From Paracoccaceae bacterium (GTDB lineage: Bacteria; Pseudomonadota; Alphaproteobacteria; Rhodobacterales; Rhodobacteraceae): a DNA stretch of 28,294 nucleotides. Location of the stretch: positions 1 to 28,294 of the forward strand of contig QKHF01000012.1 of assembly GCA_003250135.1 (NCBI GenBank), written 5' to 3'. A model generated the notes under the pieces. That model was not told the DNA's origin. It saw only the letters and a list, made by a program, of their open reading frames with translations, and made no database searches. Shown piece after piece: positions 15,464 to 24,421 of the stretch. The position numbers and the translations under genes are program-made. Numbering within the stretch: position 1 is the stretch's first letter; each line of letters begins with the position of its first letter.

Positions 15464-17478
15464 CGGATGCGTCCGCCCTCTGCCGACTCGCCGACCGCAT
15501 GGGCGTTCTGCCCGCCTATCACGATTTCGGCGGCGCCGAGCGCGTGACATCGGACGCGACCCGCCGCGCGCTTCTGTCGGCGATGGGATACTCGGTCGAC
15601 AACGAACGCGACGCGGAGGCTACGTTGGCGGAGCTGGAGGCGGCTGACCGCGGCCGCATCGCGCCGCCCGAGCGCATCCTCGCGCCCGGCGTCGCCTCCA
15701 GAATAGACCTGCGCCGCCCCGCCGAATGGGCGCTTCATCTCGAAGGTGAGGCGGCAGCTACCGAGACAGGATCTGCGACGGACGGCGTCGACCTGCCGCC
15801 GCTGCCAATGGGCGTTCACCGGCTCGCCGTCACCGCCGAGGGCCGGGACGAGACTGTCTGGCTGATAACTGCGCCGCGACAGGCGCCCTCCCTGAAGGAT
15901 CTGACCGGGCTGCAAAGGGTCTGGGGCGTGACGGCGGCGCTCTACGGCTTCCGATCGCGGCGCAACGCCGGGCTCGGCGACTATCACGACCTGGGCGACA
16001 TGGCGGCGGCGCTCGGCCGACATGGCGCGGCGTTCCTAGGCGTTAACCCGGTCCACGCGATCGGCGCGGCGGCGGCTCCGTCACTGGTCAGCCCCTATTC
16101 GCCGACGCATCGCGGCTTCCTGAGCCCCTGGCACATCGCCCTCGATGGGCTCCAGCGCTATTGTGGCGAGGTCCTGCCGTCGCAGCAGCTTGGCCGACCC
16201 GGCGACGGCCTTGTCGACTATGAGGGCATCGGCGGGGCGCGTGAGCGGGCGCTGCGGGCGGCCTATGCCGCGTTTCTCGAACAAGCGGAATCGCACCCTG
16301 TGCGGCTGGTGTTCGCGGCCTTCGCGGCTTCTAGCGACCGCGACCTGCAAGACTTCGCGACCTATGAGGCTCTGAGCCTCCGTCACGGTCCCGACTGGCG
16401 GCGATGGCCGGCCGCGCTGCGCGACAGGAAAAGCGATACTGTTCAGGCCTTTGCGCGCGAGGCGGCGGACGAGGTCGCGTTCCACGCCTGGCTGCAGTGG
16501 ATCGCGGCCGAGCAACTCTCCGGCGCGCAGGATGCGGCCAGACGCAGCGGCATGGCGATCGGTCTCTATCTCGACTTCGCCGTGGGTGCAGTTCCGGGCG
16601 GCGCCGAGACCTGGTCTGATCCGGAGGGCCACATCCTCGGCGCGACGCTCGCCGCCCCGCCGGATGCGTTCGGCGACGACGTTCAGGGCTGGGGCCTAGC
16701 GCCCCTCTCCCCGCACGGCATGGCGAAGCAGGGCTATCGCAACGTCGCGCGGCTCCTGCGCGGCTCCATGCGTTACGCGGGCGCGATCCGCATCGACCAC
16801 GCCCTTGGGCTCGGCCGATGCTTCTGGGCGCCGGATGACGGCTCTCCCGGCGGCTATGTCCGCTATCCGACCGACGCGCTTCTGGCGGTGATCGCCATCG
16901 AGGCGGCGCGCGCCGGCGTCCTCGTCGTCGGCGAGGACCTCGGCCTCGTGCCCGCCGGCTTTCGCGAGCGGCTGGCGGACGCGGGCCTCTACGGCGTCGA
17001 CGTTCTGCAATTCGAGCGCGGCGGCGACGGCGGTTTCCCGCGACCGGAGGACCTGCGCGCCAGAAGCGTGGCGAGCTTCGGCACCCATGACACGCCGACG
17101 GTCGCCGGTTTCTTCTCGGGGCGCGACCTCGACTGGCGCGTTGCGCTGGGCCAGCTCGACGCGGCGCGGCGCGAGCAGGCGATGGCCGAGCGCCATGCGC
17201 TTCGCGAAGGGTGCGGAGAGACGCCGAGCGACTGGGCGTCCCGCATACACGAACGTCTGGCGTCGTCCCGGTCGGAGCTGGTCGCCGTGCAGCTAGACGA
17301 TGTAACGGGCGAGGTGGAGCAGCAGAACCTGCCCGGAACCGTGGATGGACACCCCAACTGGCGCAGGCGCGCGGGGGTGACGGTCGAGGATGTCGGCGAG
17401 TCGGGCGAGATCGGTCGCATCGCGAAGCACATGAGGAACGCAGGTCGGACCACCACGGGAAACGGCGCCCCATCCTGA
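15460..17478 (+). CDS. malQ: 4-alpha-glucanotransferase (amylomaltase)
   Basis: This 672-residue GH77 enzyme moves alpha-1,4-glucan segments between maltodextrins. It turns the short chains released by GlgX into chains long enough for phosphorylase, plus glucose. An N-terminal region of about 140 residues precedes the barrel, as in proteobacterial MalQ. Barrel motifs include VWGVTAALYGFRSRRNAGLG and SPYSPTHRGFLSPWHI. Catalytic residues are nucleophile D446 (IRIDHALGLGR), acid E492 (VVGEDLGLVP) and D544 (GTHDTPTVAGFF). The ATG at 15460 overlaps the glgX stop. The last 60 residues or so are Arg- and Gly-rich and less conserved. glgP starts 108 bases downstream. Overlap with glgX supports one debranching and recycling unit. 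Confidence 0.93.
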   Translation: MTDASALCRLADRMGVLPAYHDFGGAERVTSDATRRALLSAMGYSVDNERDAEATLAELEAADRGRIAPPERILAPGVASRIDLRRPAEWALHLEGEAAATETGSATDGVDLPPLPMGVHRLAVTAEGRDETVWLITAPRQAPSLKDLTGLQRVWGVTAALYGFRSRRNAGLGDYHDLGDMAAALGRHGAAFLGVNPVHAIGAAAAPSLVSPYSPTHRGFLSPWHIALDGLQRYCGEVLPSQQLGRPGDGLVDYEGIGGARERALRAAYAAFLEQAESHPVRLVFAAFAASSDRDLQDFATYEALSLRHGPDWRRWPAALRDRKSDTVQAFAREAADEVAFHAWLQWIAAEQLSGAQDAARRSGMAIGLYLDFAVGAVPGGAETWSDPEGHILGATLAAPPDAFGDDVQGWGLAPLSPHGMAKQGYRNVARLLRGSMRYAGAIRIDHALGLGRCFWAPDDGSPGGYVRYPTDALLAVIAIEAARAGVLVVGEDLGLVPAGFRERLADAGLYGVDVLQFERGGDGGFPRPEDLRARSVASFGTHDTPTVAGFFSGRDLDWRVALGQLDAARREQAMAERHALREGCGETPSDWASRIHERLASSRSELVAVQLDDVTGEVEQQNLPGTVDGHPNWRRRAGVTVEDVGESGEIGRIAKHMRNAGRTTTGNGAPS

Positions 17479-17503
17479 CAGGCGGCTTGCGCATTGGCGT
17501 ATT

Positions 17504-17519
17504 TTGCGCAAATTGGCGC
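17504..17519 (+). promoter_or_regulatory. Palindrome-like element upstream of glgP, similar to the one before glgX
   Basis: TTGCGCAAATTGGCGC at 17504-17519 differs from TTGCGCCAAATTGGCGC (13211-13227) by one missing C. ATTGGCG also occurs just before it at 17493-17499. It lies 67 bases before the glgP start. It may be a shared operator for the glycogen breakdown genes, or chance in GC-rich DNA. Confidence 0.3.
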
Positions 17520-17586
17520 GGGTCCGGCCGCCCACGATGCGCCCGCCCGGCTCCGTCGACGGCGCGGCAGAAATTGGAGCGATCAC

Positions 17587-19983
17587 ATGAACGCGTTCAC
17601 TGAGATGAGCGACCTCGCCCACGCGATGGAGTGGCATCTCCGGCATTCGGTGGGCAAGACGCCTGCCGCGGCGCAAGTGACGGACTGGCGCATGGCGCTG
17701 ACGCGGGCGATGCGCGACCGCGTGATGGAGCCATGGTTCGAGGCGACCACGCGCACCTATGCGGCCGACCGAAAGAGGGTCTACTACCTGTCGATGGAGT
17801 TCCTGCTTGGGCGATTGCTGGAGGACGCGATCGTTAATCTCGGGCTGGAGGAAGAGGCGACCCAGGCGCTCGGCGCATTCGACATCGACTACCAGGACGT
17901 CATGCGGGATGAACCCGACGCGGCGCTTGGAAATGGCGGCCTGGGTCGGCTGGCGGCGTGCTTCCTCGACTCGCTGTCTTGCCTCGGCATACCTGCCTAT
18001 GGCTACGGCATCCGCTATGCGCACGGCCTCTTTCGCCAGAAGTTCGTCGACGGCGCGCAGGAGGAGGCTGCGGAGGAGTGGCTGTCGCAGGCCCATCCGT
18101 GGGAGTTCGAGCGCCCCGAATGCGCCTACGATATCGGCTTCGGCGGCGAGGTCGCCCGCGACGGCCGGGGCTGGGCGCCGGAGCAGGTTATCTCCGCCCG
18201 CGCCTATGACACGCCGATTCCGGGTTGGCGCGGCCGGTGGACAAACACATTGCGTCTCTGGTCGGCGAAGTCCAAGCGCGCCTTTGACCTGGAGCCGTTC
18301 AACCGCGGCGACTACATGGCGGCGGCCGCGCCCGAGGTCTTCGCCGAGACGATCTCGCGGGTGCTCTACCCGGACGACAGCACCGAGAGCGGAAAGGAAC
18401 TGCGGCTGCAGCAGGAGTATTTCTTCACTTCCGCCTCGCTGCAGGATCTGGTGCGCCGCTTCCTCGCCCACAATCCCGATCTGCGGGCGCTCCCGGACAA
18501 GGTGGCGATCCAGATGAACGACACGCATCCGGCGATTGCGGGTCCGGAACTGGTTCGGCTGCTGACCGACCACCAAGGGTTCGAGTTCGAGGAGGCGTTC
18601 GACATCGCCCATGGCTGCCTGCACTACACCAACCACACGCTGATGCCCGAGGCGCTGGAGCGCTGGCCCGCCCACATGATGCGCTCGGTCCTGCCGCGAC
18701 ACATGCGGATCATCGAGCGCATCGACGACCTCCACGCGCGCCGGATGCGTGCGGCGGGGCGGCCGCGGCCCGACAGCGTCCGGATCGTCGATCCCGGCGG
18801 CGACGTGCGAATGGGCGATCTCGCCTTCATTTCGGCGCGCAGAGTCAACGGCGTCTCGGCGTTGCACACCGAGTTGATGAAAGAGACCGTCTTTTCCGAT
18901 CTTAATGCGCTGCATCCCGAGCGGATCGTGAACCAGACCAACGGCGTTACGCCGCGGCGCTGGCTCTACAACTGCAACAAGGGGCTACGCACGCTGCTGA
19001 ACGAGGTGCTGGGCGAGGGCTGGGTCTGCGACCTTGAGCAGTTGGAGGGAATCGCGCCGCTGGCCGAGGACGCGGCTTTCCGCGAGCGATTCCGGGCGGT
19101 GAAGCGGGCCAACAAGGCGCGTCTGATCGACTGGATCGAGAAGACGCAGGGCGTCGAGCTGTCGGCGGATGCAATGTTCGACATTCAGGTCAAGCGCATC
19201 CACGAATACAAGCGCCAGTTCATGAACATCCTTGAGACGGCGGCGTTGGCGAACGCGATCCGGAGGGACCCGGACGCGGACTGGACGCCGCGCGTGAAAT
19301 TCTTCGGCGGCAAGGCGGCGCCCGCCTACACGACCGCCAAGCGCATCATCCACTTCATCAACGACGTAGCGCGCAGCATCAACGGCGACCCTGTGATCGG
19401 CGACCGCCTGAAGGTCGTCTATCCGCCGAACTACAACGTCTCCATGGCGGAACTGCTGATGCCGGCCGCCGATCTCTCCGAGCAGATATCGACCGCCGGG
19501 ATGGAGGCGTCGGGCACTGGCAACATGAAGTTCGCGATGAACGGCGCGGTGACCCTCGGCACCATGGACGGCGCGAATGTCGAGATCCGCGAGCGCGTCG
19601 GCGACGACAACATCTACATCTTCGGCCTCACCGCGCCGGAGGCGGCGGACATCCGTTCACACTACGACCCGCGCGGGCATGTCGACGCCACGGCGCCGCT
19701 GCGCGAGGTCGTCGAGCAGATGGCCTCCGGCTTCTTCTCGCCCGAGGACCCGCACCGCTACGGGCCATTGGTGGACCTGCTCGTCGGCAGCGACTACTTC
19801 CTCGTCGCGGCTGATTTCGCCGCTTACTACGGGGCGCAGCGGCGGATCGACGCCGACTTCCGCGACGCCGACGCCTGGAGCCGGCGCGCTGTCCTGAACA
19901 CCGCGCATTCCGGATGGTTCTCGTCGGATCGCACGATCAGTGGATACGCGCGCGAAATCTGGGACGTCGACTCTCTGCTCTGA
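17587..19983 (+). CDS. glgP: Glycogen phosphorylase
   Basis: This 798-residue GT35 enzyme releases glucose 1-phosphate from the outer chains of glycogen using inorganic phosphate and pyridoxal phosphate. Motifs in order are YYLSMEFLLGRLL, ALGNGGLGRLAACFLDS (about 114-130), QMNDTHPAIAGPELVRLL, HTLMPEALERWP, RIVNQTNGVTPRRWL, VKRIHEYKRQFMNIL and EASGTGNMKFAMNGAVTLGT. K648 in the last is the pyridoxal phosphate lysine. All are intact. ATG 17587 is chosen because GGAG (17576-17579) precedes it and the family N-terminus follows; an upstream TTG at 17494 would add 31 unrelated residues. It is the last gene of the plus-strand arm, and its stop lies 13 bases from the convergent pgm stop. Confidence 0.96.
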   Translation: MNAFTEMSDLAHAMEWHLRHSVGKTPAAAQVTDWRMALTRAMRDRVMEPWFEATTRTYAADRKRVYYLSMEFLLGRLLEDAIVNLGLEEEATQALGAFDIDYQDVMRDEPDAALGNGGLGRLAACFLDSLSCLGIPAYGYGIRYAHGLFRQKFVDGAQEEAAEEWLSQAHPWEFERPECAYDIGFGGEVARDGRGWAPEQVISARAYDTPIPGWRGRWTNTLRLWSAKSKRAFDLEPFNRGDYMAAAAPEVFAETISRVLYPDDSTESGKELRLQQEYFFTSASLQDLVRRFLAHNPDLRALPDKVAIQMNDTHPAIAGPELVRLLTDHQGFEFEEAFDIAHGCLHYTNHTLMPEALERWPAHMMRSVLPRHMRIIERIDDLHARRMRAAGRPRPDSVRIVDPGGDVRMGDLAFISARRVNGVSALHTELMKETVFSDLNALHPERIVNQTNGVTPRRWLYNCNKGLRTLLNEVLGEGWVCDLEQLEGIAPLAEDAAFRERFRAVKRANKARLIDWIEKTQGVELSADAMFDIQVKRIHEYKRQFMNILETAALANAIRRDPDADWTPRVKFFGGKAAPAYTTAKRIIHFINDVARSINGDPVIGDRLKVVYPPNYNVSMAELLMPAADLSEQISTAGMEASGTGNMKFAMNGAVTLGTMDGANVEIRERVGDDNIYIFGLTAPEAADIRSHYDPRGHVDATAPLREVVEQMASGFFSPEDPHRYGPLVDLLVGSDYFLVAADFAAYYGAQRRIDADFRDADAWSRRAVLNTAHSGWFSSDRTISGYAREIWDVDSLL

Positions 19984-20000
19984 GAGCGCGCTAGTCTCAG
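19980..20000. terminator. Hairpin spanning the convergent glgP and pgm stops
   Basis: CTGAGA (19980-19985) pairs with TCTCAG (19995-20000), loop 9 bases. It covers both stop codons and reads as a hairpin on either strand. It has no T-run on either side, so it is at best a weak two-way terminator. Confidence 0.3.
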
Positions 20001-21628
20001 GTCATCACGTCCGGACCGTCGCGCCCGAGGCGCGTCCTGATCCCGGCCAGCGCCGCGGCCGCCCGGATCACCGGCGCGATCGCGGCCTGCGTTTCCTCGC
20101 TTTGTTTCGCGGGGTCGGCTTCGAACCGCTCCATGTAGACGCGAAGGGTCGCGCCCACGGTGCCGGTGCCGGATAGCCGGAAAACCAAACGCGCATCGTC
20201 GCCGAAGGTGACGCGAACGCCCTGCTTCGACGCCTTCGAACCGTCCACCGGATCGGTGTAGGCGAAGTCGTCCGCCGCCGTGACGGTCATGCCCTCGACG
20301 GTCTGGCCCGGCAGCGATGCGAGCTGATTGCGCAGATGATCCATCAAGCCCTCGGCGGCCGCCTTGTCGACGCCCTCGTAATCGTGGCGCGAATAGTAGT
20401 CGCGGCCGTATTCGGCCCAGTGCGCGCTCATGATCTCGGCGACCGACTGGCGGCGCCTGGCGAGAATGTTGAGCCAGAGCAGCACGGCCCAAAGCCCGTC
20501 CTTCTCGCGCACATGATTGGAGCCGGTGCCTGCGCTCTCCTCCCCGCAAAGAGTCGCTTTGCCCGCGTCCAGAAGTGTGCCGAAAAACTTCCACCCTGTC
20601 GGCGTCTCGTAGGACCCGATGCCCAGTTTCGCCGCCACTCGGTCGGCGGCGCGGCTGGTCGGCATCGACCGTGCGACGCCAGCCAGGCCAGCGGCATAGC
20701 CCGGCGCCAGATGCGCGTTGGCGGCCAGCACCGCCAGGCTGTCCGACGGCGTCACATAACAGTTGCGGCCAATGACCATGTTCCGGTCGCCGTCGCCATC
20801 GGACGCGGCGCCGAAATCGGGCGCATCAGCGCCGAACATCTCGTCCATCAGCGCCTTGGCGTAGACCGGGTTCGGGTCCGGATGGCCGCCGCCGAAATCG
20901 GGCAGGGGGATCGCGTTGACGACCGCGCCTTTGGGCGCGCCCAGTTCCCCCTCGATGATCGCCGTCGCGTAGGGGCCGGTGACCGCGTGCATGGCGTCGA
21001 AACGCATCCGGAAACCGGAGGCGAAGAGATCTCGGATCGCGTCGAAATCGAACAGCGAGCGCATCAGGTCGGCGTAGATCGCGACCGGGTCGATGACTTC
21101 GACGACCATGTCGCCCAAAACGCTCTCGCCGTCGGCCGACAGGTCGACGTCAGGCGCATCGAGGATGCGGTAATCGCTGATCTGCAAGGTGTTGGCGTAG
21201 ATTGCGTCAGTAATGCCCTCCGGCGCCGGACCGCCGGCTGGGATGTTGTACTTAATACCAAAATCGCCCGTCTCGCCGCCGGGGTTGTGGCTGGCCGAGA
21301 GGATGACTCCACCGTCGGTCTTGCGCGCCCGGATCACGGCCGAGGCCGCGGGCGTGGACAGGATGCCGTCGCGTCCGACCACGATGCGCGCTGCTCCGTT
21401 CGCCGCCGCCATCTTCATGATGGTCTGGATCGCACGCTTGTTGAAGTAGCGCCCATCGCCGCCCAGAGTCAGCGTCTTGCCCTCGACGCCGCCCACGCCG
21501 GCGAAGATGGACTGAACGAAATTCTCCAGAAAATTCGGCTCCATGAATTTCTTGGTTCGCGCCCTGAGGCCCGAGGTGCCGGGTTTCTGCCCTTCAATCG
21601 GGGTGGTCTTAACAGTCCGGATGGTCAT
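19997..21628 (-). CDS. pgm: Phosphoglucomutase (alpha-D-glucose phosphate specific)
   Basis: This 543-residue enzyme interconverts glucose 1-phosphate and glucose 6-phosphate. It links glycogen synthesis and breakdown to glycolysis. KPGTSGLR (residues 15-22) starts the protein as usual. LSASHNPGG holds the phosphoserine S113. SDGDGDR gives the metal-binding aspartates D277, D279 and D281, and GEESAGTGSNH (from G362) is the sugar-binding loop. The C-terminal phosphate-binding domain has RVTFGDDARLVFRLSGTGT. The length and motifs match the Pgm type of E. coli rather than the shorter phosphomannomutase type. ATG 21628 overlaps the glgA stop by four bases (ATGA), so it is coupled to glgA. It ends the minus-strand arm. 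Confidence 0.96.
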   Translation of the reverse strand: MTIRTVKTTPIEGQKPGTSGLRARTKKFMEPNFLENFVQSIFAGVGGVEGKTLTLGGDGRYFNKRAIQTIMKMAAANGAARIVVGRDGILSTPAASAVIRARKTDGGVILSASHNPGGETGDFGIKYNIPAGGPAPEGITDAIYANTLQISDYRILDAPDVDLSADGESVLGDMVVEVIDPVAIYADLMRSLFDFDAIRDLFASGFRMRFDAMHAVTGPYATAIIEGELGAPKGAVVNAIPLPDFGGGHPDPNPVYAKALMDEMFGADAPDFGAASDGDGDRNMVIGRNCYVTPSDSLAVLAANAHLAPGYAAGLAGVARSMPTSRAADRVAAKLGIGSYETPTGWKFFGTLLDAGKATLCGEESAGTGSNHVREKDGLWAVLLWLNILARRRQSVAEIMSAHWAEYGRDYYSRHDYEGVDKAAAEGLMDHLRNQLASLPGQTVEGMTVTAADDFAYTDPVDGSKASKQGVRVTFGDDARLVFRLSGTGTVGATLRVYMERFEADPAKQSEETQAAIAPVIRAAAALAGIRTRLGRDGPDVMT

Positions 21629-23097
21629 CGCGTCTCCTCCTCGGCGCGGTCTTCGGGCCGCATGCCGGTCAATTCCTGGTAAAGCGCGTAATAGGCCGCG
21701 GCCGACCGGTCCCATCCGACGTCGCTGCGCATCGCGCGGCGCATCATCGATTTCCAGATCGTGCGGTTCGCGTAGGCGTCGCAGGCGCGATCGATCGCGT
21801 CGCCCAGCGGCGCGGCCGCGATCGGCGCGAACTGGAACCCGGTCGCGACTCCGTCGGCGATGGCCGCTTCGTTGGCGTCAATCACGGTGTCGGCGAGGCC
21901 GCCCGTGCGCCCGACGAGCGGCAGGCAGCCATAGCGCAGGCCATAGAGCTGCGTCAGTCCGCACGGTTCAAACCGGGACGGAATGACGATCACGTCCGAT
22001 CCGCCCTGCAAAAGGTGCGATAGCGCTTCGTCATAGCCGATCACGACGCCGATGCGCCCCGGGTGCGCCTTGGCGGCCGCGGCGAAGGCGGACTCCAGAT
22101 CCTTGTCGCCCGATCCGAGCACCGCCAGACGCGCGCCCCGTCCGAGAAGCCGCGGCAGGCATTCCAGCAAGAGATCCAGGCCTTTCTGCCGGGTAAGCCT
22201 GCTGATCACACAGAAAAGCGGCGTGTCTTTCTTAAGATCCAGGCCGAACCGCTCAGCCAATGCGGCGCGGTTGCCGCGCCGGTTCTTCGGTTTGCCGGCT
22301 GAGTAGGTTTCGACGAGCGCCTTGTCCGTCTCCGGGTTCCAGACATCGAGATCGACGCCGTTCAGGATTCCGCGCACATCGGTGCGCCGCGCGGCGATGA
22401 CGCCCTCCAGTCCCATGCCGAACTCAGGCGCGGTCAATTCTCGCGCATAGGTGGGGCTTACGGTGGTGATCCGGTCGGCGTAGACGAGTCCGGCCTTCAG
22501 GAAGCTGACGTTTCCGTAGTACTCGACGCCGCCTATGGTGAACGCGCTTTTCGGCAGGTCCAGCAATGTGAGGACGTCGGCGGGGAAGACTCCCTGAAAA
22601 GCGATGTTATGAATCGTTATCAGGCTAGGCGGCGACGCCCCCGCGCCGAGTTTCAGATAGGCCGGAACGAGGCCCGCCTGCCAGTCATGGGCATGCAGAA
22701 CATCGGGCCGCCAGTCGCCAACGCCTTCGCGGGCGATCTTCGCGGCGATCGCCGACAACGCCCCGAACCGTAGGTGATTGTCGGGCCAGTCCTTGCCGTC
22801 CGGTGCGAGATAGGGATTGCCGGGCCGGTCGAAGAGATGCGGCGCGTCGAGGAGAAGTAGATCAAGCCCTTCGGCGCGTGCGGCGACCACGCGCGCGGGC
22901 CCGCCATGGAGCTTGCGAAGCGAAAGCGCCGTCTCGCCCTTCGCGGCGAGGCCTGCGAGCGCCGGATAGGCGGGCAGCAGCACCCGCATCTCAGCGCCCT
23001 CGGCCGCCAGCGCCACGGGCAGAGCCGAAACGACGTCGGCGAGGCCACCCGTCTTGATGAAGGGCGCGCATTCGGAGGCTGCCGACAGGATCCTCAT
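21625..23097 (-). CDS. glgA: Glycogen synthase (ADP-glucose type)
   Basis: This 490-residue GT5 glycosyltransferase extends alpha-1,4-glucan from ADP-glucose. The N-terminus MRILSAASECAPFIKTGGLADV contains the KTGGL motif with K15, which contacts ADP-glucose. DVLHAHDWQAGLVPAYL and ITIHNIAFQGVFP follow. The C-terminal half has FCVISRLTRQKGLDLLL, PSRFEPCGLTQLYGLRYG and GRTGGLADTV, which form the donor site. It starts four bases after the glgC stop and overlaps pgm by four, so glgC-glgA-pgm form a tight operon. Nothing is missing compared with E. coli GlgA (477). Confidence 0.96.
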   Translation of the reverse strand: MRILSAASECAPFIKTGGLADVVSALPVALAAEGAEMRVLLPAYPALAGLAAKGETALSLRKLHGGPARVVAARAEGLDLLLLDAPHLFDRPGNPYLAPDGKDWPDNHLRFGALSAIAAKIAREGVGDWRPDVLHAHDWQAGLVPAYLKLGAGASPPSLITIHNIAFQGVFPADVLTLLDLPKSAFTIGGVEYYGNVSFLKAGLVYADRITTVSPTYARELTAPEFGMGLEGVIAARRTDVRGILNGVDLDVWNPETDKALVETYSAGKPKNRRGNRAALAERFGLDLKKDTPLFCVISRLTRQKGLDLLLECLPRLLGRGARLAVLGSGDKDLESAFAAAAKAHPGRIGVVIGYDEALSHLLQGGSDVIVIPSRFEPCGLTQLYGLRYGCLPLVGRTGGLADTVIDANEAAIADGVATGFQFAPIAAAPLGDAIDRACDAYANRTIWKSMMRRAMRSDVGWDRSAAAYYALYQELTGMRPEDRAEEETR

Positions 23098-23101
23098 GGC
23101 G

Positions 23102-24367
23102 TCAGGACCCGATGGCGTCGATCATCGGTTGGGTGATCAGGCACACCCCATTCTCGGTGCGCCGGAACCTCTTGGCGTCCAGCTCCGGATCCTCGCCGAC
23201 CACAAGGCCCTCGGGAATCCTGACGCCCCTATCGATCACCACGTCCGTCAGCCGCGCCCGCCGACCGATATCGACCTTCGGCAACGCGACCACCCGGCTG
23301 AGATGGCTGTAGGAATTGCAGCGAACGTTGGTGAACAGGAGGCTCTTGTCCACATGGCTGCCAGAGACGACGCAGCCGCCCGACACCATCGAGCTTGTCG
23401 CCGAGCCGCGCCGATCCTCCTCGTCGTGGATGAACTTGGCGGGCGGCGTGATCTCGCCATAGGTCCAGATCGGCCAGCGGTGTTCATAGATATCCAGTTC
23501 CGGATCGAAGTCGGTCAGGTCGATGTTGGCGCGCCAAAAGGCGTCAACCGTGCCGACGTCGCGCCAGTAGGGCTCAAAGTCAGGCTTGCTCGATACACAG
23601 GAGTCGCTGAACTTGTGCGCCACCGCCTTGCCGTCCTTGACGATGGCCGGGATGATATCCTTGCCGAAATCGTGGCTTGAGTTCGGATCGGCGGCGTCCT
23701 CGATCAGCCGCTTGAATAAATAGCTCGTTTCGAACACGTAAATGCCCATCGATGCGAGGGACTTGGTTGGGTCTCCCGGCATGGCGGGCGGATCGGCTGG
23801 CTTTTCGATGAAGTCAATGATCCGCTGATCGCTGTCGATATGCATCACGCCAAAAGCCGACGCCTCCTCGCGCGGCACGGTCAGGCAGCCGACGGTGACG
23901 TCCGCGCCGGCGCTGACATGCTGCTCCAGCATCAGCTCGTAATCCTGCTTGTATATGTGATCGCCGGCGAGGATCACGATGTATTTGGGCTCGTAGCTTT
24001 CGACGATGTCGATGTTCTGCGTCACCGCGTCGGCGGTGCCGAGATACCATTTGCCCTCGTCGACGCGCTGGCTGGCGGGCAGGATGTCGAGCCCCTCATT
24101 GCGCTCGGCCCTGAGAAAGCTCCAACCGCGCTGCAGGTGCCGGATCAGCGAGTGCGCCTTGTACTGGGTCGCGACGCCGATGCGGCGGATGCCGGAGTTC
24201 AGCGCGTTAGACAGCGCGAAGTCGATGATCCGGGTCGTTCCGCCGAAATAGACCGCGGGCTTGGCGCGCTTGTCGGTCAATTCCATGAGGCGGCTGCCGC
24301 GCCCGCCAGCGAGGACGAACGCCATTGCGTCGCGGGAAAGAGTGTGGGGACTTTTTCTAACAGGCAT
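23102..24367 (-). CDS. glgC: Glucose-1-phosphate adenylyltransferase (ADP-glucose pyrophosphorylase)
   Basis: This 421-residue enzyme makes ADP-glucose from glucose 1-phosphate and ATP. It is the committed and regulated step of glycogen synthesis. AFVLAGGRGSRL (16-27) is the nucleotide-binding loop. DKRAKPAVYFGG has K33, which aligns with the E. coli activator-site lysine K39. FIEKPADPP has K189, aligned with the glucose 1-phosphate lysine K195. ASMGIYVF follows, and the C-terminal left-handed helix domain (about 295-421) is complete. ATG 24367 is chosen over the upstream codon at 24406 because AGGGAG (24374-24379) precedes it. It lies 54 bases after glgB and four before glgA. Activation by a glycolytic intermediate is expected from the conserved lysine, but the effector cannot be read from sequence. 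Confidence 0.96.
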   Translation of the reverse strand: MPVRKSPHTLSRDAMAFVLAGGRGSRLMELTDKRAKPAVYFGGTTRIIDFALSNALNSGIRRIGVATQYKAHSLIRHLQRGWSFLRAERNEGLDILPASQRVDEGKWYLGTADAVTQNIDIVESYEPKYIVILAGDHIYKQDYELMLEQHVSAGADVTVGCLTVPREEASAFGVMHIDSDQRIIDFIEKPADPPAMPGDPTKSLASMGIYVFETSYLFKRLIEDAADPNSSHDFGKDIIPAIVKDGKAVAHKFSDSCVSSKPDFEPYWRDVGTVDAFWRANIDLTDFDPELDIYEHRWPIWTYGEITPPAKFIHDEEDRRGSATSSMVSGGCVVSGSHVDKSLLFTNVRCNSYSHLSRVVALPKVDIGRRARLTDVVIDRGVRIPEGLVVGEDPELDAKRFRRTENGVCLITQPMIDAIGS

Positions 24368-24421
24368 GGACGTCTCCCTGGATCGACCGTGGGCTCTGGC
24401 CCACATTGTTAATTTCAGTTT

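Noticed and set aside
13481..15550. Long minus-strand open frame (689 codons) opposite glgX
   Set aside because: It is the antisense shadow of a well-supported GC-rich gene, has no domain resemblance and shows Arg/Val-rich, low-complexity composition.
20336..21682. Plus-strand open frame (448 codons) opposite pgm and the glgA end
   Set aside because: Antisense to two clearly identified genes; the translation is Arg/Asp/Val-rich with no motifs.
23526..23537. Perfect palindrome TTGGCGCGCCAA
   Set aside because: It lies inside glgC coding sequence where the codons are constrained; chance is likely in GC-rich DNA.
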